Positions 8,397 to 17,738 are shown, numbered from the stretch's first letter. The stretch: 64,000 nucleotides of DNA from CAVQZC01 sp963718315 (GCA_963718315.1 CAVQZC010000003.1:1-64000); one strand, 5' to 3'. The notes: generated by a model not told the origin, from the letters alone. Program-made: numbers and translations.

Positions 8397-8813
8397 CTAA
8401 TCCGTGAGATAAGTCTTGCTTATCTCTTGTATCTCGTCCATGTCTCCTGGTGCGGGCTTCCAGGGGAGTACCAGCGGATCGCCCTCGTAGCGGGGGATGA
8501 CGTGGACGTGGTAGTGGAAGACGGTCTGCCAGGCGGCCGCGCCGTTGGACTGCATGATGGTCACGCCCTGCGCGCCCAGCCCCGAGACGGCCTGCCGGGC
8601 GAGCTGCTTTGCGACCACCGCGCAATGGCCGAGGTCTCGGTCCTCGATCTGGTGGATGTCGGCGGAATGCTCGCGCGGGATCACCAGCACATGCCCGCGG
8701 GTCGCCGGGTTGATGTCCATGATCGCGATCGCCTCGGCGTCCTCGTACACCCTGATCGAGGGCAGCTCACCGGCCACGATCCGGCAGAAGATGCAGTCAG
8801 TCATGGACGGCAT
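8397..8813 (-). CDS. HIT family nucleotide hydrolase/transferase
   Basis: A 138-residue histidine-triad protein. The catalytic triad is H-Y-H-V-H at residues 100-104 (FHYHVHVIPR), and CxxC at 7-10 is the common N-terminal zinc pair (DCIFCRIV). TRGHVLVIPREH is the usual nucleotide-cradling strand. Such proteins cleave AMP/GMP phosphoramidates or dinucleotides. It stands just upstream of the fumarase alpha gene on the same strand and is divergent from the sugar epimerase at 8901. Confidence 0.9.
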   Translation of the reverse strand: MPSMTDCIFCRIVAGELPSIRVYEDAEAIAIMDINPATRGHVLVIPREHSADIHQIEDRDLGHCAVVAKQLARQAVSGLGAQGVTIMQSNGAAAWQTVFHYHVHVIPRYEGDPLVLPWKPAPGDMDEIQEISKTYLTD

Positions 8814-8900
8814 GATGGCACCTTCGGGCTCCTGCTGCCGTGCTTTGCGCCCCGGGCCGGTGCCGCTCCCCGCACAGGGCCTCGGTTAGAGTCCGCGCCC

Positions 8901-10013
8901 ATGCGGGTCCTCATCACCGGCGGCGCCGGATTCATCGGCTCCCACCTCGCCGACGCCCTGCTCGAGAGCGGGCACACGGTACGGGCGCTCGACAATCTCG
9001 ACCCCCAGGTGCATCCGCAGGGGAAGCCGGACTACCTCAGCTCGGAGGTCGAGCTGCAGGTCGGGGATGTCCGCGACCACGATGCTGTGGCACGCGCGCT
9101 GGACGGCATGGACACGGTCGTCCACTTCGCCGCTGCCGTCGGCGTCGGCCAGTCGATGTACGAGATCGAGCGCTACACCTCGATCAACTCGCTGGGCGCC
9201 GCGGTGGTGCTGGAGGAGATCGCCAAGGTGCGCGACCGGTTGTCGCGGCTGCTGGTGGCCTCCTCGATGTCGATCTACGGCGAGGGCCGCTACCGCTGCC
9301 CGAACCACGGCCTGGTCGCGCCCCAGGTGCGCAGCGACGAGCAGCTCGACGCGCGGCAGTGGGAGCTCCGCTGCGAGATCTGCGGCGAGGAGCTGGAAGC
9401 CCTCCCCACCGGCGAGGACAAGCCGATCTGGCCGATGTCGGTCTACGCCGTCGGCAAGCGCGACCACGAGGAGCTGTTCCTGGCGGTCGGCCGCGCTCAC
9501 CGGCTGCCGACGGTGGCCATGCGCTTCTTCAACGTCTACGGCGACCGGCAGGCGCTCTCCAACCCGTACACCGGGGTGGCGGCGATCTTCGGCGGCCGGC
9601 TGCTCAACGGCAACGCGCCGCTGGTGTTCGAGGACGGGCTTCAGAGCCGCGACTTCATCCACGTCTCGGACATCGCCGCCGGCTGCATCACCGCCCTGGA
9701 GACAGGCGGTGCCGACTACCGCGCGGTCAACCTCGGCACCGGCGCGAAGACCACCGTCCTCGACGTCGCGCGCGAGCTGGCGCGCGGCCTGGGCGTCGAT
9801 CTCGAGCCCCAGATCGTGAACAAGTTCCGGGCCGGCGACATCCGCCACTGCTACGCGGACATCTCGCTTGCCCGCGAGCTACTCGGCTTTGCCCCGACGA
9901 CGGTGTTCGCCGACGGGATGCGCGAGCTCCTGCCCTGGGTGGCGACGCAGCAGGCGACCGACACGGTCGACCGCGCCGCCAGCCAGCTCGAGGCCGCCGG
10001 CCTCACCCGGTGA
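8901..10013 (+). CDS. NAD-dependent sugar epimerase with zinc-ribbon insertion
   Basis: A 370-residue extended SDR enzyme. TGGAGFIGSH at the N-terminus binds NAD, and Y-x3-K appears as SVYAVGKRD with an upstream SSMSIYGEG serine. Between these lies an insertion with two cysteine pairs, YRCPNHG and CEICGEE, as in dTDP-L-rhamnose 4-epimerase-like enzymes. ATG at 8901 is the only start that leaves the Rossmann motif at the N-terminus. The stop overlaps the following glycosyltransferase start (GTGA), so the pair probably prepares and transfers a deoxyhexose to a surface glycan. The substrate is inferred from the insertion and neighbour. Confidence 0.85.
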   Translation: MRVLITGGAGFIGSHLADALLESGHTVRALDNLDPQVHPQGKPDYLSSEVELQVGDVRDHDAVARALDGMDTVVHFAAAVGVGQSMYEIERYTSINSLGAAVVLEEIAKVRDRLSRLLVASSMSIYGEGRYRCPNHGLVAPQVRSDEQLDARQWELRCEICGEELEALPTGEDKPIWPMSVYAVGKRDHEELFLAVGRAHRLPTVAMRFFNVYGDRQALSNPYTGVAAIFGGRLLNGNAPLVFEDGLQSRDFIHVSDIAAGCITALETGGADYRAVNLGTGAKTTVLDVARELARGLGVDLEPQIVNKFRAGDIRHCYADISLARELLGFAPTTVFADGMRELLPWVATQQATDTVDRAASQLEAAGLTR

Positions 10014-10991
10014 GCGTCCAGCCGGACATCACCATCTCCCTGGTCAACACCAACAACCGGGAGCTGCTGCTGGCCTGCCTGGCCACGCTTCCGGCGGCGG
10101 CGCGCGACATCACGCTGCAGACGATCGTGGTCGACAACGCATCGACCGACGGGAGTGCGGACGCCGTGCGCCAGGCGCATCCGGACGTGGAGGTGGTCGC
10201 CCGCGAGCATCGCCACGGGTTCGGTGCGAACCACAACGAGGCGATCCACCGCGCCACCGGCCGCTACGTCCTGATCCTGAACGAGGACACCGAGCTCGGC
10301 GAGGGCTGTCTCGACGTGCTGTGCCGGTTCATGGACCAGAACCCGCGTGTGGGGGCCGCCGGCCCGCGGATCCTCAACCCCGACGGCACCGATCAGCCGT
10401 CGGCGTTTCACTTTCCGTCTCGCCGGGCGGGTGGCGCTGACCACCCTGACCCTGCAGCGAGCTGGGTGGATCCAGTCCGGCGGCGCCAAGCCGCGGCGCG
10501 TGGACTGGGTGTGCGGCGCCGCGATCCTCGCCCGCCGAGCGGCGCTGAACGCGATCGGTGGCTTCGACGAGCAGCTCTTCATCTACTCCGAGGATCCCGA
10601 CCTCTGCCTGCGGCTGCTGGACGTCGGCTACCTGACCGCCTACGTGCCGATGGCCTCGCTCGTGCACCACGAGAACGCGACCACCAGCGGCGTGCCCGAG
10701 CGCCGGATCTACCAGATGGAGCGCAGCCGGGCCCTCTACGCGCGCAAGCACCACGGCCGGGCGGGAGAGCTGGCGGTGCGCGGCCTGACCGCGTCCGCGT
10801 TCGGCGCCCGGGCGGCGATCGCCAAGGCGCTGCTGACGGTGCCCGGCGGCGAACGGCTGAAGCCGCTCGATCCCGACACGCCCGCGCAGTTCCTGACCCA
10901 TGTCAAGGCGGCGGTCGATCCCAACGGGCGGCCGGGCATCGAGGAGGCGGCAGCCGACTTCAACGGCTCCGTCGCCGGCCGCTCCGCCTGA
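10010..10991 (+). CDS. GT2 glycosyltransferase (rhamnosyltransferase-like), one frameshift
   Basis: A GT-A fold family 2 glycosyltransferase. The N-terminal half shows ITISLVNTNNRELL, VVDNASTDGS, and LILNEDTEL as the DxD region; after a frameshift near 10425 the second half continues with WVCGAAILARRAALNAIGGF and DEQLFIYSEDPDLCLRL, the ED-x-D/W-region typical of WbbL-type rhamnosyltransferases. Removing one base yields about 326 residues. GTG at 10010 overlaps the epimerase stop. Both halves are intact, so an uncorrected base is likelier than inactivation. Confidence 0.82.
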
Positions 10992-11064
10992 CCGTCAGAT
11001 GATTGGTCGGTATCTCCGTGGTGTCCTGGGCGGCGAGAAGCCGTGGCTCGCGCTGAACGCATGG

Positions 11065-11092
11065 CGCGTCAATACCGGAACGTATTGATGCG
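11065..11092. other. Isolated hairpin in a 200-base gap
   Basis: An inverted repeat with 11-bp arms (CGCGTCAATAC, loop CGGAAC, GTATTGATGCG), one pair being G.U in RNA. It lies 75 bases past the GT2 stop and 108 bases from the end of the secreted-protein gene that converges on it. No T-tract is present. It may end transcription from either side or be a protein-binding palindrome. Nothing else is recognisable in 10992-11199. Confidence 0.45.
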
Positions 11093-11199
11093 ACACGCGG
11101 GCACCGCGAGGTGCAGGTTCGCAGGCGCAGCCACCCAGACCGTCTTTGCCCACCCAACCTTCCGCAGCGTCCAGGCCCGCGGGAGATATCGATCAATCT

Positions 11200-12024
11200 C
11201 TAGGCCGCGCAGATCACCGAGGCGGTGACCTTGACGCTGGCGGCGGCCTCGTTCTGGACGACCCCGAGCCAGGCGGTGGTGGTGCCGGCGCCGACGAGTG
11301 AGGCGCTCATGGTCGCCGCCGGGCGGGCTTTGACGACCTGAATTCCTCCGCCGATGACCGACGAGCCCGACGCGCAGTAGGACTCAGGGACGACGATCCC
11401 GCCTCCGCCTGCCGCCGTCTGCGTGACCCTGACGATCGCGTATCCGGGCGGCTTCTTCGCGCACAGAGCGTAAACGGTGAACGGCTCGTCGCTGGTGCTC
11501 GCATTCTCCTGGGTGGCAGTGAACGAGTGCGGGCCGCTGGGCGACGCGCTCAGCAGATAGACGTTGGTGGTGTCGCCGTCGGAGAGCACCGACCCGCTCA
11601 GCAGCACCGTCCCGGTTGGACAGGTCGCCGACCCGTGCGCCTGCGCACCGGCGGGATCGTCGACCTGATTCGAGGCGAACCGGTACAGCTTCGGTTTCTT
11701 CGCGCAGATCGCGTCGACTTCGAAGCCCTCGGTGCTGCCGGCGTTGTTGTTCACGCGTGCGTGCCAGCCGGTGGAGCCGAGGAACGCGGAGGTGTTGATC
11801 GTGCCGTTGGCGAAATCGTTCGCGGTGCCTCCGCCCCAGACCACGGTTCCGGTCGGGCAGACGGCTTGACCGCCTGCGTCGAACAACCCCGGCGGCGCCG
11901 AGAACTGCGAACGGACGATCTGGTACCCCGCGGGGGCGGTGGCGCGAAGCGGCTGCGCACTGGCGACCGACGCCAACCACGCAATCGCCAGGAGCGCGAG
12001 CCCAACCGCTGCCGTTACTCTCAT
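11200..12024 (-). CDS. Secreted protein with three internal repeats, unknown function
   Basis: A 274-residue exported protein. Residues 1-25 are a signal peptide (MRVTAAVGLALLAIAWLASV, then ASA). The mature part has three copies of a module of about 80 residues, each opening with a cysteine and a glycine-rich strand (CPTGTVVWGGG, CPTGTVLLSGS, CASGSSVIGGG) and closing with a second cysteine (DAICAKKP, YALCAKKP, SVICAA). One disulfide per module is likely. ATG at 12024 has GAGGGAGAGGG upstream; an earlier in-frame start would spoil the signal peptide. I do not recognise a named family. Confidence 0.8.
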   Translation of the reverse strand: MRVTAAVGLALLAIAWLASVASAQPLRATAPAGYQIVRSQFSAPPGLFDAGGQAVCPTGTVVWGGGTANDFANGTINTSAFLGSTGWHARVNNNAGSTEGFEVDAICAKKPKLYRFASNQVDDPAGAQAHGSATCPTGTVLLSGSVLSDGDTTNVYLLSASPSGPHSFTATQENASTSDEPFTVYALCAKKPPGYAIVRVTQTAAGGGGIVVPESYCASGSSVIGGGIQVVKARPAATMSASLVGAGTTTAWLGVVQNEAAASVKVTASVICAA

Positions 12025-12073
12025 CGCCCTCTCCCTCGACCCACCACAGCCAGAGCCAGATGACACTACCGCA

Positions 12074-13471
12074 TCAGCGGCCGGTGACCACGACCAGGGT
12101 TCGGAGGGTGGGATCGGAGCAGTAGGCGATCCGGCTGCCCGCGGCGGCCTCGGCCTGGAGCGCGCGCAGGATCGGCTCGGTGATCACCTCGCCGGGCGCC
12201 AGCGCCGGGATGCCCGGCGGGTAGGGCGCGGCCATCTCTGCCGAGATGCGGCCCACGGCCTCCTCGGCGTCGACCCGCTCGCGGGGCGCGAAGAACGCCT
12301 CCCGCGGATCGAGTGCCGTCTCGGCGTCGAGCGACCAGACGCTCGAGGCCGACGGCTCCCGGGGAGTGCCTCGATGTGCCTCGACTGCCCCGGTCACTGC
12401 GTTTACGAGACGGGCGACGGTGATGTCTGTATCAGCAACGGTGACGATGGGAACGATCGTGTCGCGATCGCACATCTCGGGCCGGATCCCCACCTCCTCC
12501 AGCGCGGCTTCGACCTCAAACCCGTCGGCTCCGGTGCCGGCCAGGCCCAGCACCAGCTTGGTCGGGTCGGAGGCGTCCAGCACCAACAGCCCGGGTACCT
12601 CCGCCAGCCGCCGCCGGGCCTCTGCCACCAGCTCGATCGTTCGGCCCAGCAGCTCGGGGCCGCGGTCGGCCATCAACTGCCGCGCCCGGTCGCTGGAGGC
12701 CAGGATGGCGGCCGATGGACTGGTCGTGTGGAGCAGCTCGAACGCGTGGTCGAAACGGGCCAGGTCGATCCGCTCGCCACGGGCCAGCACCACAGAGCCC
12801 TGCGTGAATGCGGTCAGGCTCTTGTGGGTGGAGGTGACCAGGGCGTCGGCCCCCCGGGCCAGCGCATGCTTCGGCAATGCGGGGTGGAAGCCGAGGTGTG
12901 CGCCCCAGGCCTGGTCGATCATCAGGGGCATGCCTGCGTCGTGGACAAGCCCTGCGATCGCTTCCAGGTCGGAGATCATGCCGATGTAGCTCGGCTCGAC
13001 GAGGAACACGCCGCGGGCGTCGGGAGCGGCACTCAGCGCCCGCTCGATCTCCTCCGGGGCGATCGCCAGGGCGAGCCCTGTCGCAGAGTCGACCTGCGGG
13101 TACACCCAGACCGGCCGCAACCCCGCCAGCACCAGGCCGGCGAACACCGACTTGTGGAGCGTCCGGCTGACGATCACGCGGTCGCCCGGCTTGCCGACGG
13201 TCAGCGCCAGCGTCTGGTTGCCGTGCGTCGAGCCGGCCACCGAGAACCGGCAGACGTCGGCGCCCCACAGCTCGGCCGCCAGCGCCTCGGCCCGGGCCAG
13301 CACGCCGCGGGTCATCCGCGAGTCGTCGGCCCCCGATACCAGCGGCAGGTCATAGGCCAGCAGCGGGTCGCCCAGGCCGGGCGAGCGCTTGTGGCCGGGG
13401 ACGGTGAACGTGGTGCCGGGGTCGCGGAGGAACGCGGCGGCCGCGTCGGCAAGAGGGGCGTCGGACGGCAT
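12074..13471 (-). CDS. Orn/Lys/Arg decarboxylase family protein
   Basis: A 465-residue PLP enzyme of the short Orn/Lys/Arg decarboxylase type without the N-terminal wing domain. VPGHKRSPG at 24-32 is the family N-terminal signature, AGSTHGNQ at 79-86 contacts PLP, DQAWGAH at 186-192 holds the cofactor aspartate, and STHKS at 214-218 contains the PLP lysine (K217). It decarboxylates a basic amino acid, giving cadaverine, putrescine or agmatine; which one is not clear. It is followed on the same strand, upstream, by PilZ and a saccharopine-dehydrogenase-like gene, a setting that could serve lysine or polyamine metabolism. Confidence 0.87.
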   Translation of the reverse strand: MPSDAPLADAAAAFLRDPGTTFTVPGHKRSPGLGDPLLAYDLPLVSGADDSRMTRGVLARAEALAAELWGADVCRFSVAGSTHGNQTLALTVGKPGDRVIVSRTLHKSVFAGLVLAGLRPVWVYPQVDSATGLALAIAPEEIERALSAAPDARGVFLVEPSYIGMISDLEAIAGLVHDAGMPLMIDQAWGAHLGFHPALPKHALARGADALVTSTHKSLTAFTQGSVVLARGERIDLARFDHAFELLHTTSPSAAILASSDRARQLMADRGPELLGRTIELVAEARRRLAEVPGLLVLDASDPTKLVLGLAGTGADGFEVEAALEEVGIRPEMCDRDTIVPIVTVADTDITVARLVNAVTGAVEAHRGTPREPSASSVWSLDAETALDPREAFFAPRERVDAEEAVGRISAEMAAPYPPGIPALAPGEVITEPILRALQAEAAAGSRIAYCSDPTLRTLVVVTGR

Positions 13472-13488
13472 CGCGCGAGGATACGCAG

Positions 13489-14079
13489 TCAGGCGGCGAG
13501 GCGCTGCAGCAGGAGGCGTCCCCGGTCGGGGATCTGCACGATCTGCGCGCCTGCCCGATGGCTGCCGTCACCCATGACCTGGGTGTTGAGAACGCGGGCC
13601 TGAAGTCGTACCGGCTCCCGGTTCACCTCGATCATCACCGCCAGCAGGTCGCCCGGATGCAGCTCGTGGTCGGCTACCACGGCCAGCCCGGTATCGCTGA
13701 CGTCGGCGACCGAAACCTCGAAGTGCTCGCCGGCTGTCACCGAGCGCGCTCCGAGCACATACACCTTCGCAGTCTCGGAGACCCGGGTTCGCGGAGACTG
13801 ACGGGTCAGCGGGCGCACGCGGACGTCGAGCACGCGCAGCCCGATCCGCGCCATCCAGGCGCCCTTCGGCTCGACCCGTGCGATCTCCAGTTCGATCTCG
13901 TGGTCCTCGCTGCGGACGACCAGCCACAGCCCGCGGCGGGCGCGGGTCGCCGCCGCCTCGGCATCGATCAGCTCGCTGTGGCGAGAGCCGATGCGCAGCG
14001 GCAGCACGCTGCCGTCGCCGGAGAACGCCTGGACCGGGCTCGGCAGCCCTGACAGGATCTCCGCCGCCTGCTGCGTCAT
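13489..14079 (-). CDS. PilZ-domain protein
   Basis: About 196 residues with a two-part layout: an N-terminal flagellar-brake-like barrel (about 1-95) and a PilZ domain. The PilZ core is seen as RTRVSETAKVYV, then SVADVSDTGLAVVADHEL and HPGDLLAVMIEV, close to the DxSxxG c-di-GMP motif. It is presumably a c-di-GMP effector. ATG at 14079 is chosen; an in-frame ATG at 14100 is the alternative. It lies between the decarboxylase and the saccharopine-dehydrogenase-like gene on the same strand, 17 bases before the former. Confidence 0.7.
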   Translation of the reverse strand: MTQQAAEILSGLPSPVQAFSGDGSVLPLRIGSRHSELIDAEAAATRARRGLWLVVRSEDHEIELEIARVEPKGAWMARIGLRVLDVRVRPLTRQSPRTRVSETAKVYVLGARSVTAGEHFEVSVADVSDTGLAVVADHELHPGDLLAVMIEVNREPVRLQARVLNTQVMGDGSHRAGAQIVQIPDRGRLLLQRLAA

Positions 14080-14113
14080 GCGCGCGGATGCACCTCGCAT
14101 ATCCCTGGTGTAT

Positions 14114-14129
14114 CGGCTGCAAGCAGCCG
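14114..14129 (-). terminator. Small hairpin after saccharopine-dehydrogenase-like gene
   Basis: CGGCTG-CAAG-CAGCCG, six G+C-rich pairs with a 4-base loop, 15 bases past the stop at 14145 and before the PilZ start. It may only attenuate, since there is no T-tract and the next gene is on the same strand. Confidence 0.35.
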
Positions 14130-14144
14130 CTTCCTGAAGTGTGA

Positions 14145-15390
14145 TCAGGCCGGCTGCTGCTCGGCCCAGGGCTCGTTGGCCGAGCGCCGGGTGCGGAGCC
14201 CCCACGGCGCGCCGTAGGACGGCAGCAGGTCGAGGAAGGGCCGGGCCGGGAACGCCTCGGGCCCGAGGACGCCCTTGCCCTGCCAGATGCCGCTGGCCAG
14301 CAGCTCCATTGCGGCCACCGGGTTGTAGGCGGTCTGCCAGACGACGCACTGGTGGCCCCACTCGCGCATGCACTGCTCGTTGTCCGCGACCTGGTAGAGG
14401 TAGGCCTCCAGCGGCTCGCCGCTGCGGTCGAGGCCGCGAACCCAGGTGCCGGCGCAGGTCTTGCCGCGCATCAGCGGCCCGAGGGTCGCCGGATCGGGCA
14501 GGCACGCGGCCACCACGTCGCGCGGCGACACCTGCGTGCCGCGGACGCTGACCGGCTCGGTGCTGTCCAGGCCCAGCGTGTGCAGCATCTTCAGGATCTC
14601 GATGAACTCGTTGCCGAGGCCGTACTTGAACGTCACCCGGCCGGCATCGACGTAGCGGGGAACGAGCAGCACCTCCTCGTGCTCCACATTGACGCACTCG
14701 ACTGGACCGATCCCTTCGGGGAAGTCGAACACCTCCGGCTCCGAGAACGGGGGCGTCGTGAACCAGCCGCGCTCCTTCTCCCACACCACGGGTGGGTTCA
14801 GACACTCCTCGATGGTCGTCCAGATCGAGAAGCTGGGCGCGAACTCGTATCCCTCGACCTCGAGATTGGCGCCGTCGCGGACGCCGATCTCGTCGATCTG
14901 CGAGAACAGCTCGTCGGCCGCGTGGCGGGCGAACACGTCTGCCAGCCCCGGCTCGACGCCGATGCCGACCAGCGCCAGCAGCCCGGCGCTCTGCCAGTCG
15001 TCGCTGACGTCGAACTGGACGTCGCCAAGCTTGACACCGGTCAGCTCGTAGGGCTTGCTCGGGGTGCGGATGGGACAGGGTCATCGCCATGTCCAGGTAG
15101 TTCACGCCGGCGTCGCGGCAGCCGAAGAAGATCGGCTCGTTGAACCTCGGGTCGCACGCGTTCAGGACGTACTCGGCGCCGCTGCTCCGCGCCAGCGCGG
15201 CGATCGCTGCCCGGTCGGACGCGTCGACGCTCGCCGCCTCGAGCCGGCGGTCGTTCGCGTGCTCGACCGCCTTGCGGGCGCGGTCGGGGTCGATGTCGGC
15301 CAGCACCAGCTTCTCGACGAACGGACGCCGCGCGGCGATCGTGCCGACGGCTGCTCCCACACCGCCTGCTCCGATGACGAGAATGCGCAT
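14145..15390 (-). CDS. Saccharopine dehydrogenase family oxidoreductase, one frameshift
   Basis: A Rossmann-fold NAD(P) oxidoreductase of about 414 residues. GAGGVGAAVG near the N-terminus is the dinucleotide site; GVNYLDMAMTL and the later GVEPGLADVFARHAADEL match the saccharopine dehydrogenase/carboxynorspermidine synthase superfamily. The frame breaks near 15057 in HPHPEQ and resumes after removal of one base, with both parts conserved. ATG at 15390 starts exactly at the Rossmann strand. With the nearby basic amino acid decarboxylase it could act in lysine breakdown or in making a longer polyamine; the sequence alone does not decide. Confidence 0.75.
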
Positions 15391-15433
15391 CGTGCGATCG
15401 TACAGGCAGCGGATTCGACCTGCTCCGGTCTCG

Positions 15434-16609
15434 GTGTTGGCAACAGGCGACGAGCCCGACCGGCTCTCGATCGCGTGCATCAGCTTCGGTCACCTCTCGA
15501 GCGACCTCAGTCAGGGCGCCGTTCCGGCGCTGCTTCCCTATCTGATCTCACACCGCGGTCTGTCCTACGGCGGGGCGACCGCACTGCTGCTCGCCCTGAC
15601 GTTGGCCTCGTCGATCATCCAGCCCCTGTTCGGCATGCGCAGCGACCGGGTGGGGGACGTCTGGCTGATGCCGCTGGGCGCAGCGGTGGGAGGCATCGGA
15701 GTCGGTCTGGCGGGCGTCGTGTCCGGCTACCCGGCGATGCTGGCGGTGGTCGCGCTGGGCGGTGTCGGGGTGGCCGCCTTTCACCCCGAGGCGGCGCGGC
15801 ACGTGACGCTGGCGTCGGGCCGCCAACCCGGCGCCGGGATGGGGATGTTCTCGCTCGGCGGCAATGCCGGTTTCCTGTTCGGGCCGCTGACGGTGACCCT
15901 GGGCGTGGCCCTGTTCGGTCTGGCCGGGACGCTGCTGGTGGCGGTGCCGGGGTTGGTGGCGGCGGCGGGACTGGTGGCCGTTCGCCCGCGCTTGACCGCG
16001 CGCCTCGAACACGCCGCCGGCCGCGGCCCCGTCGACCACGGGTTCGAGCACCGCAAGGCGGCCCGCAAGGCCTTTGCCCTGGTGTCGGCGCTGATCGTCA
16101 CCCGCAGCGGCGTCGCCTACGGGTTGATGGCCCTCGTGCCGATCTGGTTCGTCGCCCACCTCGACCGGTCGCCGGCGGCGGGCAACCTCGCGATCACGGT
16201 GCTGCTGGCCGCCGGCACGGTGGGAACGGTGGTGGGAGGGCGGATCGCCGACCGGATCGGGATGCGACCCGTGATCGTCGTTCCCATGGTGGCGATGGTG
16301 CCCCTGCTCGTGGTGCTCCCGCTCGCCGAGGCGGTGGGCGCGATCGTCCTGCTCGCGCTGATCGGCCTGCTGCTCGACGCCAACTTTGGCATCACCATCG
16401 TGATCGCGCAGCGTGCGGTGCCCGACCGCCAGGCAACGGCATCCGGCGTCGTGCTGGGCCTGGCCGTGGGCCTCGGCGGCGCCTGCGCTGCGGCACTCGG
16501 CGTGCTGGCCGATTCGGCCGGGCTGACGACCGCGATGGAGGCGATCGCCGCTCTGGGTGTGGTTACCGCGGTGCTTGCGGTTGCCTGCCCGCTCCCGCGG
16601 GGTGCGTGA
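15434..16609 (+). CDS. MFS transporter, fosmidomycin-resistance (Fsr)-like
   Basis: A 391-residue MFS transporter with twelve hydrophobic segments. SFGHLSSDLSQGAVPALLPY at the start and GVGVAAFHPEAARH in the first half are hallmarks of the Fsr branch, known for efflux of fosmidomycin-like phosphonates. GTG at 15434 (TTG at 15437 is the alternative) lies in the short divergent gap to the saccharopine-dehydrogenase-like gene. Its last 47 bases overlap the end of the converging GT87 gene. Confidence 0.82.
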   Translation: MLATGDEPDRLSIACISFGHLSSDLSQGAVPALLPYLISHRGLSYGGATALLLALTLASSIIQPLFGMRSDRVGDVWLMPLGAAVGGIGVGLAGVVSGYPAMLAVVALGGVGVAAFHPEAARHVTLASGRQPGAGMGMFSLGGNAGFLFGPLTVTLGVALFGLAGTLLVAVPGLVAAAGLVAVRPRLTARLEHAAGRGPVDHGFEHRKAARKAFALVSALIVTRSGVAYGLMALVPIWFVAHLDRSPAAGNLAITVLLAAGTVGTVVGGRIADRIGMRPVIVVPMVAMVPLLVVLPLAEAVGAIVLLALIGLLLDANFGITIVIAQRAVPDRQATASGVVLGLAVGLGGACAAALGVLADSAGLTTAMEAIAALGVVTAVLAVACPLPRGA

Positions 16610-17738
16610 CGCGCAGCACCTCGACGGCGGGTGGCGCAGGCGCAGCGACAGGCTCGGCGGGCTCCCGCCGCCGCGTGTCCCGAACGGCCACCGCGACCAC
16701 GAGGGCGCAGGCGAGCTGTGCGCCGACGATCTTCCAGGTGGCCGCCGGGTGGTTGGCGTTTGGCACCAGCCAGAATGCCGGCGCCAGCGCCCAGAGCCAC
16801 GAGAGCCGCGGGCGGAGCACGGCGATGGCCACGATCAGGAGCGCGAAGTAGTGGTTCCAGACGATCGGCGAGCAGGCCAGGCAGGCGACCACCGCCAGCG
16901 CGAAGCCGGAGCGGTCGTGGCTGCGGCCGGCGCGGACGATGAGCGCTGCCAGCGCTCCCACAGCGGCGATCGAGACGAGCTTGGCGACGGTCGCCGAGGC
17001 ACCCGCGCGCAGGGCGAGGGCGTAGAGCGAGTAGCCGTAACCTCCCTCCACCGTTGTCAGCGATGACAGCAGGTGCGGGTAGCTGGCCGCGGTGTGGAGG
17101 CCGACCACCAGCCAGCCGGCGACCAGCAGGAGAGCCGATGCAGCCACGGCGGCCGCTGTCGCGCGGAGCCGTCGCGTTGCGACCAGCCAGATCCCGAGTG
17201 GAAGGACGAACACCTTGATGGCCACGGCGGCTGCCGCGGTACCGGCGATCCACCGGGTGTTGTCGCGCTTGGCCCAGGCGATGGCCAGGAGCAGCATCAG
17301 GACCGGCGTGACCGTTCCCATCACGACACCCTGGATCACCGGCAGCGATCCTGCGGCCAGCGCGAAGCAGCGGATGTCGCGGACGCCGGCGATCCACAGG
17401 CTCGCCCCGACGCAGACGATCGAGAGCACCAGGAACACCGTCGCCGAGACGGGCAACGAGAGGAGTGCAAACGGCGCCATGGCGACGGCCGCGGGCGCGG
17501 GGTAGACGAACTGGTTCTGAGCCCGCAGCTCGCTGGCGGCAGGGTGCGGATAGGGCGTCCGGCCGTTGAGGACGTCGGTCCCGGCCCGCCAGAAGATGTG
17601 GAAGTCCGCATAGTTGTGGTCGCCGAATCCGGTCACCAGCGAGAGCACCGCCAGCCCTGCGGCTGCCAGCAGGAGGGCGCCGGTGCCGGCCGCCCGGCCC
17701 AGGTTGCGCCACTTCTCTGTGGCCGTGACGGCGGTCAT
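16563..17738 (-). CDS. GT87 family membrane glycosyltransferase (first of pair)
   Basis: A 391-residue protein with about ten membrane segments and the DUF2029/GT87 pattern: an extracytoplasmic DFHIFWRAGTDVLNGRTPY loop after the first helix (catalytic acidic residue expected here), then FVYPAPAAVAMAPFALL and later SPIVWNHYF. Members use polyprenyl-phosphate sugars, typically mannose, outside the membrane. The start ATG overlaps the stop of the upstream paralogue (ATGA), and the two are about equally long, pointing to tandem duplication. The C-terminus overlaps the MFS gene tail by 47 bases. Confidence 0.8.
   Translation of the reverse strand: MTAVTATEKWRNLGRAAGTGALLLAAAGLAVLSLVTGFGDHNYADFHIFWRAGTDVLNGRTPYPHPAASELRAQNQFVYPAPAAVAMAPFALLSLPVSATVFLVLSIVCVGASLWIAGVRDIRCFALAAGSLPVIQGVVMGTVTPVLMLLLAIAWAKRDNTRWIAGTAAAAVAIKVFVLPLGIWLVATRRLRATAAAVAASALLLVAGWLVVGLHTAASYPHLLSSLTTVEGGYGYSLYALALRAGASATVAKLVSIAAVGALAALIVRAGRSHDRSGFALAVVACLACSPIVWNHYFALLIVAIAVLRPRLSWLWALAPAFWLVPNANHPAATWKIVGAQLACALVVAVAVRDTRRREPAEPVAAPAPPAVEVLRVTHPAGAGRQPQAPR

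Noticed and set aside
12000..13603. Plus-strand frame of about 550 codons over the decarboxylase
   Set aside because: It opposes a gene with clear PLP motifs; its translation has no domain pattern or ribosome-binding site.
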